Source: Flagellimonas oceanensis
Lineage (GTDB): Bacteria; Bacteroidota; Bacteroidia; Flavobacteriales; Flavobacteriaceae
DNA: 64,000 nucleotides
NCBI RefSeq assembly: GCF_003992595.1
Contig: NZ_RZNA01000022.1
Location: 1 to 64,000, forward strand
Direction: 5' to 3'
Notes under the pieces: model-generated
What the model was told of the DNA's origin: nothing
The model's input: the letters and a program-made list of their open reading frames with translations, nothing else
Database searches by the model: none
Part shown: one piece after another, positions 51,369 through 59,778 of the stretch
How positions within the stretch are numbered: position 1 is the first letter of the stretch
How the letters are laid out: every line of letters begins with the position of its first letter
Position numbers and translations under genes: made by a program

Positions 51369-53087
51369 TTAGGTTATCATCACTGATTTGCTCATCTTTT
51401 TCTCTCCTACCGAGATGCGATAGATGTATTTTCCAGTGGATAGACTGTCACGCATGCGCTCGCGTATGTTGATGTCGACCTCGCCTTCCAACATCATTTC
51501 ATTGAACAAGGTCCCTACACGTTGCCCCAAAATATTGAAGAGTTCGATATCCACGTGGGCGGCTACGGGCATTTCCAAATGGATGTGTGGGTTTCTCGGT
51601 GATGTGGGAGGGTATATGGCAGCGTGTTCTATACCGTCCAAAATATCAATGTTTGGATTGTTGGGGTCTTGACCTGGCGGTGTTTCGGGCAGTGTTGGAG
51701 GGGTGTTGTCCGATGCGATTTCATCAAATGTCTCACCACTACAGTTAAAGCCCAAATCGATGGCTTGATACGGGTGTCCCAATAAATGCTGTTCCACAGA
51801 CTCCCTTGGAACGCAAAGCCATTCGGCCAATACGGTTCCGTAAAGGTTTCTGAAGTCCATGGTGTATTCCAGGTTCCCTCGGTTGTTGGGTTCGTCCAAT
51901 GAAGGATGGTCGCCCACAAACGCACTTCCGCTCAATCCCGATCCAAAGAAAAGGGTGGGGGCGGCCTTACCGTGGTCTGTGCCATTGGAGCCATTTTCAA
52001 AGATCCTTCGACCAAACTCGGAAAAGGTCATGCTCAACACTTTGTCATCCTGTTCGGTAAAAGCAAGATCTTCGTAAAAGTTGTTGATGGCAACGGATAG
52101 ATTGGACATCAACCGTTCATGCACTATGGGTTGATTTCCGTGGGTGTCAAATCCCCCCAAAGAGATCATATAGACTTTTGTGCCCAAATTTCCTTTGATC
52201 AAACGAGCCAAGAGCGCCAATTGCCTGGCAAAGCCATTATCCTGATATTCCACTTGATTTTGACCGGCCATATAGGCATCATGAATGGTGCCCGCATATT
52301 CGTAGGTAGTATTGGCAACGCCACGTAAAAAGCGTAATTGATCTCCGTACATACAATCACCAAATGGGGCATTTTCTATATCGTAAAAGGCACCAGTTTC
52401 CGCAATTTGCTCCAATTGATCCACATTATTGGTCACAAAGGCATAATTGGTTTCCTCTCCTTGAAAGATCATATTGGCCAAGTTCCCAATTTGAATGGCT
52501 GCCGGGGCTGCAGGTGGATGTATCAGGTAATCGGGGTAAAGTTCCTCGAAATGTCTTCCCATCCAACCGGTGTTCTCTCCAGAGAACCCGGTCGTGGTCA
52601 AATCGGTATTGGCAAAAATATCGGAGCCAGTAAAATGGGACAGACTCTGGTTTTCGTAACCAACGCCATGCACGGCTTTGAACTGTCCGTCTCCCCAAAG
52701 TGGTTCTAGGGCACTCATATAAGTGGGCACCCCAAAATCATCGGTAAGTTTCAGGACCTTGCTTTCCGGGATATAGATGTTGGGCCTTGCATTGGCATAG
52801 GTGTCATATTGTTGAATGGGGATCACGGTACTGAGACCATCGTTCCCTCCCGATAAACGAATCAGGATTAAAATATTGTCGGTTTCCGCAGCTGCGACTG
52901 CAGCAGTTAACGGCGATGGAGAGGAAGCCGAAATCATATGGCTTCCCAAAAACATGGAACCCGATCCTGCAATGCCCAAAGCTTGGACAAAGGAACGTCT
53001 GCTCCATTTTTTGTGTTCCAAATCGTGGCCTTCGTGTTCGAGACCTTTGTGAGGGGATTTATCGTGGGTATGGTGATTATCGCACAT
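51369..53087 (-). CDS. DUF1501 protein with Tat signal and T9SS type A sorting domain
   Basis: A 572-aa protein. After a His-rich N-terminus (CDNHHTHDKSPHK...) a twin-arginine motif SRRSFVQALG precedes a hydrophobic stretch (IAGSGSMFLGSHM), so it should leave the cytoplasm by Tat. The DUF1501 domain (about 70-440) contains LILIRLSGGNDGLSTVIP, MISLGGFDTHGNQP and TFSEFGRRIFENGSNGTDHG, resembling alkaline-phosphatase-superfamily sulfatase folds. The C-terminal about 75 residues are a T9SS type A domain (DIELFNILGQRVGTLFNEM, STGKYIYRISVGEKKMSKSV). It follows the DUF1800 gene by 10 bp; DUF1800/DUF1501 pairs are widely conserved but their substrate is unknown. ATG at 53087 avoids overlap with that gene. 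Confidence 0.9.
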   Translation of the reverse strand: MCDNHHTHDKSPHKGLEHEGHDLEHKKWSRRSFVQALGIAGSGSMFLGSHMISASSPSPLTAAVAAAETDNILILIRLSGGNDGLSTVIPIQQYDTYANARPNIYIPESKVLKLTDDFGVPTYMSALEPLWGDGQFKAVHGVGYENQSLSHFTGSDIFANTDLTTTGFSGENTGWMGRHFEELYPDYLIHPPAAPAAIQIGNLANMIFQGEETNYAFVTNNVDQLEQIAETGAFYDIENAPFGDCMYGDQLRFLRGVANTTYEYAGTIHDAYMAGQNQVEYQDNGFARQLALLARLIKGNLGTKVYMISLGGFDTHGNQPIVHERLMSNLSVAINNFYEDLAFTEQDDKVLSMTFSEFGRRIFENGSNGTDHGKAAPTLFFGSGLSGSAFVGDHPSLDEPNNRGNLEYTMDFRNLYGTVLAEWLCVPRESVEQHLLGHPYQAIDLGFNCSGETFDEIASDNTPPTLPETPPGQDPNNPNIDILDGIEHAAIYPPTSPRNPHIHLEMPVAAHVDIELFNILGQRVGTLFNEMMLEGEVDINIRERMRDSLSTGKYIYRISVGEKKMSKSVMIT

Positions 53088-53097
53088 GATGATGGGG

Positions 53098-54594
53098 TTA
53101 TTTGAGTTGAAATTCGGGTTCACGGGACAAATGACGTAATAAAAGGTACACTTGTGATGGTCCGGTTTCCCAGGCAAGTAAAGTCCATGAAGGTGTTGTG
53201 CCTCCTTCATAATAATTAATGTCAACATCGCTCCTGAAAGCGAGGTATGCTCTCTCGTAGTCGGCGTCGGTCAACAAACCCTTAGGTACAAATTTTTCGA
53301 TAATGGGTTTGGCCACTTCGTCCGGATTATTGCTGTTAAGTCCAGCATTACCGGAAAGCTCTAGGCCTAAGTCCCTGAATTGTTCAGGGTTATCCTCATA
53401 AAACCGCTGCAAATAAAATTCTGCGGTCAACCATCGCCCAATGATAAAGTTGGTGTTGATCCACGTTCGATTTCGTTGCCATCCTTCCACTTCCGGTGGT
53501 TGAAAAAATTCTTGGCCAATCAGGGCACAGGAATCGATCATGTTCAAAATCGTTATATCATCGTAGGTGAAGCCGGTTTCTTTCAATAGATTGAAATAAA
53601 GATCGGCTGGACTTTTAATAATGACCCCAATGGCGGTTTCATCAAAAAAGTGCTGACTTTTGAAAAGTTGGCGGAGTACGGGAGCTATCTCAAACCCGCT
53701 GCTGATAAAAGTCTGGGCCAGACCATCAATGATTTGAGGAGCTATTCCCCCATCATCATTTGTGGAATCAGGATGGACGAAGTACTCGTATAATTTTTTA
53801 CAGATGAACCATCCTATTTCGTCAGGTCTTTGGTCGAAAAGGATATCAATGACATCATCATACCCCCAATTTCCAGTCTGACCAAATATGGTTTTGTTAT
53901 CGGTATTGAATTCTGTTGGGTCAAAAGTGACTTGGGTACATCCTTCTTCTCCCCGCTCGGTATATCCGGATATGGCAGCAGCGGTTTGAATGATATCTTC
54001 TTCGGTATAATTGTTTCCTTCGCCCAATGTGAAAAGTTCATAAAGTTCACGCGCGTAGTTCTCGTTGGGATTGTCCCCACGGTTGCGAACACCATCCAAA
54101 TAATAGAGCATGGCACTGGTAAGCCCAATTTCACTGGTAAAGGTTTTAAAATTACCCAAGGCATTTCGTTGTAGGCAATTGATGTAATAATAGAGAAATC
54201 CGGGACAGTTATAAGTGCTCAATTGAGTTACAAAATGGTTGCTCCAGAAAAAACTCATTCGGTCCAATAACTCATTGTCGACAATGGCGTTTCCGTAGGT
54301 GGCGGTAAAATCTTCAATTTGTGCCCTCCGCATTTGTCTGGCCAAGTCATCATCAGCGGGATAGTTGGTATTGTTCCAATCCGCCCATTCAGGAGCTGGA
54401 ATGGTTGGCGCGGCAAGCGCTTGATCCACTAAATTATCGACGAGGGCTCCCGCTGTCTGTCCAACAGCGTCACTTATAGTCTGTGCTGAAGCACTAAAAC
54501 CAAGCCTTCGGTACAAGTGGGCCGCACGTACCTCGTCCAATGGAGTAGTGTACGGCGCCAAGGTTGAGGAATTACAATTGATAAAGTACTCCAT
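53098..54594 (-). CDS. DUF1800 family protein
   Basis: A 498-aa protein with family hallmarks AAHLYRRLGFSASAQTISDA at the N-terminus, SFFWSNHFVTQLS, NPNENYARELYELFTLGEGN, YTEEDIIQTAAAISGYT and PPEVEGWQRNRTWINTN. No clear signal peptide is visible at the chosen ATG (MEYFINCNSS), which is odd beside a Tat/T9SS-exported partner. DUF1800 proteins are encoded with DUF1501 proteins in many bacteria; function is not established. It is first in this two-gene operon. Confidence 0.9.
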   Translation of the reverse strand: MEYFINCNSSTLAPYTTPLDEVRAAHLYRRLGFSASAQTISDAVGQTAGALVDNLVDQALAAPTIPAPEWADWNNTNYPADDDLARQMRRAQIEDFTATYGNAIVDNELLDRMSFFWSNHFVTQLSTYNCPGFLYYYINCLQRNALGNFKTFTSEIGLTSAMLYYLDGVRNRGDNPNENYARELYELFTLGEGNNYTEEDIIQTAAAISGYTERGEEGCTQVTFDPTEFNTDNKTIFGQTGNWGYDDVIDILFDQRPDEIGWFICKKLYEYFVHPDSTNDDGGIAPQIIDGLAQTFISSGFEIAPVLRQLFKSQHFFDETAIGVIIKSPADLYFNLLKETGFTYDDITILNMIDSCALIGQEFFQPPEVEGWQRNRTWINTNFIIGRWLTAEFYLQRFYEDNPEQFRDLGLELSGNAGLNSNNPDEVAKPIIEKFVPKGLLTDADYERAYLAFRSDVDINYYEGGTTPSWTLLAWETGPSQVYLLLRHLSREPEFQLK

Positions 54595-54765
54595 AGCAGT
54601 GTCTGGCGTTAATATGGTACATAGTTTTTGGGGTAACTATATGCTTATGCTAGTGTTGGATGTGGTTCAATTGAGCCAACAAATTACAATCTTAACGCTC
54701 CAAAGTCCATGAACAACCAAATTTTTCGATGAAATGCATAAATTTTTTAGAATTTTACAAATTGT

Positions 54766-55125
54766 ATGGCCAAGCACAACACATTTGGAAAATTGGGAGA
54801 GCAAAAAGCAGTCGACTTTTTGAAGGCTTCAGGTTACGAGATCAGAGCACTCAACTATCGGTACCTCAATGCCGAAGTGGGTATTGTTGCCGAGAAGGAT
54901 GGCTTCTTGATCATCGTGGAGGTAAAGTCAAGGAATATAGGCTTTCTGGAAGATATATCCCATGCGATCACATCCAAAAAAGTAAAACTTTTAACCATGG
55001 CAGCGAACCATTATGTGGAAGAATTGGATAGGGATTTGGAGGTTAGGTTTGATGTGATTACCGTAGTAAAAAATGTAGATAAATTTGACATTGAGCACTT
55101 TGAAAATGCATTTTATCATTTTTAA
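54766..55125 (+). CDS. YraN family (UPF0102) endonuclease-like protein
   Basis: A 119-aa protein of the UPF0102 family: HNTFGKLGEQKAVDFLKASG, then EIRALNYRYLNAEVGIVAEK, DGFLIIVEVKSR and FDVITVVKN. The fold is that of Holliday-junction-resolvase-like PD-(D/E)xK nucleases. The E-x-K half (VEVKSR) is intact, but the position of the conserved Asp (usually E(I/V)D(L/I)I) is Gly in AEVGIVA, so the metal-binding Asp appears lost. Whether another residue compensates cannot be told. The gene precedes the ACT-like gene by about 56 bp. Confidence 0.9.
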   Translation: MAKHNTFGKLGEQKAVDFLKASGYEIRALNYRYLNAEVGIVAEKDGFLIIVEVKSRNIGFLEDISHAITSKKVKLLTMAANHYVEELDRDLEVRFDVITVVKNVDKFDIEHFENAFYHF

Positions 55126-55128
55126 CCA

Positions 55129-55160
55129 TTTGTTTGTTTTATAACAATATGTTAGTTTTG
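55129..55160 (+). promoter_or_regulatory. Promoter of the gene at 55182 (TTTG-N20-TAGTTTTG)
   Basis: The best complete Bacteroidetes promoter in the window: -33 TTTG at 55129-55132, 20-bp spacer, -7 TAGTTTTG at 55153-55160. The ATG at 55182 is 21 bp downstream. Confidence 0.75.
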
Positions 55161-55181
55161 TTCAAAACCAACTGGAAAAAA

Positions 55182-55841
55182 ATGAAAACAATATCCGCGG
55201 TAGTGGAGCACTACATCAAGAAAAAGCCCTTTTTACAAACGGCTTTGGCACAAGGAATTATCAATTTAACTTCTTTGTCCAGACAGATAAAACCTGAAAT
55301 CGCCGAGGAATTGGGTAAAGATGTGAAAGATGGTGCCATTGTGATGGCGCTCAAGCGTCTTTCCGATGATCTGGAATTCAGGGCGACCCATAAGATCGTA
55401 AAAGTGCTCAAGAACATCGGCGAAATTACCGTGCGTTCCAATCTAACGGATTATACCTTTTTGGCCTCGGATACCATATTGGGGCAGCAGGCAAGACTTC
55501 TGGAGGAAGTGAATGCCAATCAGGATGTATTTTATACTTCTTCGCGTGGGGTGAACGAAATCAATATTGTGATCAGTAATGTGATGGACGGGGTAGTGGA
55601 AAAGTACTTTAAAATGGAGCGCTGCACCCAAAAGGCAGAGGGCCTTTCCTCCATTACCGTAAAGTTGCCAGCGGAGAACGTTTCAGTACCCGGAATCTAC
55701 TATTTCATCTTTCAGCGATTGGCCTGGGAGGGCATTGTGCTTTATGAGGTAATTTCCACCACCAACGAGTTTACGATTTTGGTAAACGATGAGCAAGTGG
55801 ACGTTGCTTTCAAAACAATAAAAGACCTGAAATCACTGTAA
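55182..55841 (+). CDS. ACT-domain-like protein (often labelled aspartate kinase)
   Basis: A 219-aa cytosolic protein. N-terminal helical region MKTISAVVEHYIKKKPFLQT and QGIINLTSLSRQIKPEIAEE, followed by MALKRLSDDLEF; the C-terminal half (about 95-219) looks like a pair of ACT repeats (FLASDTILGQQARLLEEVNA, VSVPGIYYFIFQRLAWEGIV). Homologues in flavobacteria are commonly called aspartate kinase, but the kinase domain is absent, so regulation by a small ligand is the only supported idea. ATG at 55182 is fixed by the promoter just upstream; an in-frame start at 55134 would lie before it. Confidence 0.82.
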   Translation: MKTISAVVEHYIKKKPFLQTALAQGIINLTSLSRQIKPEIAEELGKDVKDGAIVMALKRLSDDLEFRATHKIVKVLKNIGEITVRSNLTDYTFLASDTILGQQARLLEEVNANQDVFYTSSRGVNEINIVISNVMDGVVEKYFKMERCTQKAEGLSSITVKLPAENVSVPGIYYFIFQRLAWEGIVLYEVISTTNEFTILVNDEQVDVAFKTIKDLKSL

Positions 55842-55914
55842 ATCGGTTTTCCTTTTTAGGACCTAAACTAAAAAGTCATCTTCTTCGTTGTAGAAAGAGA
55901 CACTTTTTGGAAAA

Positions 55915-57897
55915 ATGACCAAAAAAAGGATTCTTTTCGGTATGCTGGGCCTATTAGCGCTGTACCTGTGCTACTTGGCCTATATTTTTATACTTTCTCC
56001 CAAGACCAATCTCCAATCCATTTACCTGATTCCGAAGGATGCGGTTTTCATCATTGAATCGGAACAGCCCGTGGAAAGTTGGGAAAAAATCAGCCAGAGC
56101 GAAGGATGGCGCCATCTTAAAAAGAACGACTATTTTTCAGAGCTTACCGAGAACATTCAAAAAGTGGACACGGTTTTCAACGACAATCATAAACTCTTCG
56201 AGTTTTTTGACAACCGTTCCCTGTTCATTTCCATCCACATGATTTCCCCTAAGGATTATGGGATATTCTATGTGCTGGATTTAAAGCGCATTGCCAAATT
56301 GCAACTGCTCAAAACTTATTTGAACACCTTACTGGATGATGGTTATGTATTGAGCAAACGGACCTATCACGATCACGAGATTTTGGAAGTCCACGATCGG
56401 GAGAGCAAGGAAACGATGTATTTGTCCTTCATCAAAAACCAATTGGTGGCTTCGTATACCCATACCTTGGTCGAAGCTTCCATAGATCAGTACATGGAAC
56501 CTGTATTGGGTCGTAATCTTAATTTTTTGGAAATCAATCAAAAGGTGGGGCATGAGGATTTGTTCCGAATGTACGTCCAGTACCATTATTTTGATGATTA
56601 CATTAAAATGTATTCCGATAGACCTTCCGATTGGGTAAAGCGCGTGAGCGAGAACTTTTTGTTCTCTGGTTTTTATTTTGATTTGGACGAAAACAGCACT
56701 TTAACGGCCAACGGATATACCAACATCAGCGCCGTGAACGAATACTATTTGGAAGCGTTGCAAAAATCGGGTAAGGCAGAACGTTCCATTCCCGAAGTAG
56801 CTCCCAACAGTACAGCACTCTACATCAGTTATGGGTTTGATAGCTTCGCTGAGTTCTATAAGAATTTTGAAATGGTCCAGCAGAACGACCCAGAGCAGTT
56901 CGAGAATTATCAAGCGGGAATTGCCAAAGTGGAGAAGTTCCTTAAGATTGATGTAAAGGAACATTTTGTGAGTTGGATAGGGGACGAAATTGCCGTACTC
57001 CAAATCCAATCCCACATTACCAAAGGTAAGAATGATGTTGCACTCGTCCTCAAGGCTAATGATGCCGAGGATGCCAAGACCAATCTGGATTTTGTTGTGG
57101 AACAGATTCGCAAAAAAACACCCGTAAAATTCAAAGCGGTAAATTATAAGGACTACGAAATCAATTTCCTGTCCATCAAAGGTTTCTTTAAGATGCTCTT
57201 GGGTGGAAGGTTTGATGAGTTTGACAAACCCTATTTTACCCAGATTGATGACTTTGTGATTTTCAGTGATAGCCCCAATACCCTAAAGGGTATCATTGAT
57301 AAAGTGTCGGAGGGGGATATTTTGGCGACTTCGGAGGAGTTCAAAAATTTTGATGGAAAGTTCGATTCCGAGTCTACCGTGTTCGTGTACAGTAATGTGC
57401 CTTTGCTATTTGATAATATGTATGCCCTGGCCGATACGCCCACCAAACAAAAAATGCGCAAGAACAAGGATTTCATCATTTGTTTCCCTCAGGTGGGATT
57501 GCAGTTGACGCCCGAAGAAGACCTGTTCGAAAGTAGATTGGTGCTCAATTATCAGGATGTGGAAGAAGTGAAAAAAGCGATCGGTCTTCCGAAAAGCACC
57601 AATACAACGACTCCCAAAAATCAAAAGACGGCCTCATTGGAAATCACAGACGCCGTTTTTAACCTGAGCCCCATTTATCCAACGGATTTGAATGCCAAAT
57701 CCTTCAGTAAAGAATATGCCAACGGAAACACACGGTTTGAAGTGGACCTGAAAGACGGTCTAAAACATGGTCGCTACGAAGAATTCTACACCGACGGCAC
57801 CCGAAAAATCCGAGGCCGCTTCCGTAATGACGAGCAGGTAGGCACCTGGCGCTACTATGATAAAGAAGGGGAACAAGTGCACAAGAAACGGTTTTAA
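55915..57897 (+). CDS. DUF3352-like exported protein with MORN-like tail
   Basis: A 660-aa protein with an N-terminal membrane anchor (ILFGMLGLLALYLCYLAYIF). The large body (about 35-560) has IPKDAVFIIESEQPVESW, YGFDSFAEFYKNFEM, WIGDEIAVLQIQSH and FVIFSDSPNTLKGIIDKV, a pattern seen in DUF3352-type envelope proteins. The C-terminal about 60 residues resemble MORN repeats (LKHGRYEEFYTDGTRKIRGR, DEQVGTWRYYDKEG). Probably periplasmic, anchored in the inner membrane; function unknown. Followed by a decayed region. Confidence 0.8.
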   Translation: MTKKRILFGMLGLLALYLCYLAYIFILSPKTNLQSIYLIPKDAVFIIESEQPVESWEKISQSEGWRHLKKNDYFSELTENIQKVDTVFNDNHKLFEFFDNRSLFISIHMISPKDYGIFYVLDLKRIAKLQLLKTYLNTLLDDGYVLSKRTYHDHEILEVHDRESKETMYLSFIKNQLVASYTHTLVEASIDQYMEPVLGRNLNFLEINQKVGHEDLFRMYVQYHYFDDYIKMYSDRPSDWVKRVSENFLFSGFYFDLDENSTLTANGYTNISAVNEYYLEALQKSGKAERSIPEVAPNSTALYISYGFDSFAEFYKNFEMVQQNDPEQFENYQAGIAKVEKFLKIDVKEHFVSWIGDEIAVLQIQSHITKGKNDVALVLKANDAEDAKTNLDFVVEQIRKKTPVKFKAVNYKDYEINFLSIKGFFKMLLGGRFDEFDKPYFTQIDDFVIFSDSPNTLKGIIDKVSEGDILATSEEFKNFDGKFDSESTVFVYSNVPLLFDNMYALADTPTKQKMRKNKDFIICFPQVGLQLTPEEDLFESRLVLNYQDVEEVKKAIGLPKSTNTTTPKNQKTASLEITDAVFNLSPIYPTDLNAKSFSKEYANGNTRFEVDLKDGLKHGRYEEFYTDGTRKIRGRFRNDEQVGTWRYYDKEGEQVHKKRF

Positions 57898-57903
57898 CTA
57901 GTA

Positions 57904-57955
57904 CTGTCATTCCTTGCGGATGCTGAGCAAAGTTGACACAGAATCTCATCCAAAT
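57904..57955. repeat. Degenerate REP-like element
   Basis: TGTCATTCC near 57906 and GAATCTCATCC near 57941 match the conserved ends of the dispersed GTCATTCC...GAATCTCAT repeat type often seen in Bacteroidetes intergenic regions; the middle (TGCGGATGCTGAGCAAAG) is divergent. It begins within 10 bp of the DUF3352-like stop codon. Confidence 0.5.
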
Positions 57956-58008
57956 AGGTGTTTGCTGAAAACTATCCTTGATGTTGTGGTGGATACTTTG
58001 GAGTTGGA

Positions 58009-58221
58009 TTTTTTATTTCCAAGGAGGATATGGCCCGATTCGGTATTCTTTTCCTGAACAATGGGAAATGGCAAGATGAACAGATTATCAGTGAGCATTT
58101 GATCAAAAAAGCTACAATCCCATTAGTTCCGAACGTAAACTAGGGCTATATGTGGTGGACCAAAAAAGTGGATTGGTCATCGTGGCCCGATGGTTGGAGC
58201 CTTCAAAAATTGGGGGCGTAA
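58009..58221 (+). pseudogene. Decayed C-terminal part of a serine hydrolase
   Basis: Translated from 58009, the sequence reads FFISKEDMARFGILFLNNGK, WQDEQIISEHLIKKA, then a TAG at 58141, then GYMWWTKKVDWSSWPDGW, ending at TAA 58219. It aligns with the intact hydrolase at 27903-28973 (STRDMARIGLLMLRNGKW, later GYGYMWW). The SxxK and YxN parts are missing, and the segment between the two blocks is shortened and stopped. The frame is otherwise kept, so decay is fairly recent. No start codon or upstream part remains. Confidence 0.8.
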
Positions 58222-58304
58222 AGCAGGTGTACAAGGCTTTTTAAAATATTTTTATGTCAAGTTCTTGATTGAACAAGATTCAATATTAATAAGTTGCATA
58301 TTTG

Positions 58305-59732
58305 TCATAATAGGAACCTCTTTGTTAAATCTATACTTTCAATAATTATATTCAAATGGTAAAATCTTTCTTCACGAGAGTAGTCTCGAGTGATTGCATT
58401 GATGTTTGCACTCAGGTTATTAGGGTCCAAGTTTTTATTCAGTTCTGAATTTATCTTTAAGGTTATATTATCATTTAAGTCTTCAGTTTTTTCAAAAAGT
58501 TTTTCATTGTTAGATCTTGGAAGATATTGCCAATAATTATATAACAATTCGCTTTCGAAAAAGGATAAAATGTGATATTTATCTTGAGGCCAACCCTCAA
58601 GAAACAAGTCTTCAAAAAAGTCATTTAACTCTTGTAAGCTTGCGGTTTTGTTTTTCATTTTGCGATAAAAATTATTGTCTGATAATTTTAAGGTTACCAT
58701 AAAAATCAAACTTATTGGCAAAATCATACTTCTTTTGTCTAAAGATTTCAAGCTAACAGAAATATGGCCTAAAATTTTTTCCATTTTTCTCAATGAAATG
58801 TTTAAGGAATTCTGAATACTTTCTAAAAATAGAATAGTATAGTCCAAGTCATATTGATACCCATGGATCCCTTTTCGGTTGCCAAAAAAGTCCTTTAATC
58901 CATAATTATCTACAAGAAACTTTATGTATCTCTTATTATCAGGTTTAGGTATTGAATACTCTAAGTCTATAAATCGTCTTAGATATTCGTTGGAATCTAT
59001 ATTTTCACTACCATAAGCACCACAAATAGCATGTCCAAGTTGTTCCTTATCAATGGATAGGACAAAAACTATCCCATTTACATTGAAAAGATGTTTTATC
59101 TTTTCAAGTACTTTTACTGAATAATCAGGTCTACACCTGTCTAATTCATCTATGAAAAAGATTAATGGCTTATCATTATCTATTTCCTCTAAATATTCTT
59201 TAAGTGAACTCCGGAATGCTTCTATTCCTTTTTTCTTTTCTTCATATTGTTCTAGATTCTTATGTAATGAATCCAGGGAATAATCTCCAAAAGCTCCTAT
59301 CATTAGTTCAACTGCTTTATCACCGGTAGCTTTGCCAACAGCATGCTTTAGAAGCTCAATTCCAGCCCCTTTTAATACGGGAAGTGCATTTTTTAAAACT
59401 TTCTTAAATTTTTCTCTACCCTGACTTTCAAATTGTCTTAATTCTGATAGTAATGCAATAATAACCTCTTCCTGAAAATCATTATTCCAAGCATTAAAGT
59501 AAATTGTCTCAAACCCTTCGTTTTTCAAAGACTGTTTCCACATTTTTAAAAATGTGGTTTTACCAGTTCCCCATTCATTATTGATTGCAAGAACAAAACC
59601 GTCACTATAGTTTGAAACAACATTAGTAAGTACAGAGGCGTATTTCCCTCTTTCTAGAAGGCAATTTAAGAAAGGGTCTGTTGTTCCATCTTTTGGGATG
59701 TCAATTTCCCTACTTTTTAAAGAATTTGCCAT
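58305..59732 (-). CDS. KAP family P-loop NTPase, stand-alone
   Basis: A 475-aa protein. Walker A: LAINNEWGTGKTTFLKMW (residues about 48-65). Walker B: PLIFFIDELDRCRPDYSVKV (about 188-207), the diagnostic KAP signature with the Asp-Glu-Leu-Asp-Arg-Cys-Arg-Pro motif, followed by VNGIVFVLSIDKEQLGHAI. The region about 100-180 has the charged helices typical of the family. Unlike animal KAP (Kidins220) no transmembrane helices are seen in the insertion. Base composition is markedly more AT-rich than both neighbours and codon use differs, suggesting transfer. Bacterial KAP NTPases occur in mobile islands and some defence systems; here no partner gene is present, so a defence role is speculation. 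Confidence 0.9.
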   Translation of the reverse strand: MANSLKSREIDIPKDGTTDPFLNCLLERGKYASVLTNVVSNYSDGFVLAINNEWGTGKTTFLKMWKQSLKNEGFETIYFNAWNNDFQEEVIIALLSELRQFESQGREKFKKVLKNALPVLKGAGIELLKHAVGKATGDKAVELMIGAFGDYSLDSLHKNLEQYEEKKKGIEAFRSSLKEYLEEIDNDKPLIFFIDELDRCRPDYSVKVLEKIKHLFNVNGIVFVLSIDKEQLGHAICGAYGSENIDSNEYLRRFIDLEYSIPKPDNKRYIKFLVDNYGLKDFFGNRKGIHGYQYDLDYTILFLESIQNSLNISLRKMEKILGHISVSLKSLDKRSMILPISLIFMVTLKLSDNNFYRKMKNKTASLQELNDFFEDLFLEGWPQDKYHILSFFESELLYNYWQYLPRSNNEKLFEKTEDLNDNITLKINSELNKNLDPNNLSANINAITRDYSREERFYHLNIIIESIDLTKRFLL

Positions 59733-59778
59733 TTAAGATTAGTGTTAGTCTTTTAAAGATATGAATCTCTTAACTAAA

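Noticed and set aside
55182..55841. Aspartate kinase
   Set aside because: Only regulatory ACT-like parts can be seen; no amino-acid kinase domain.
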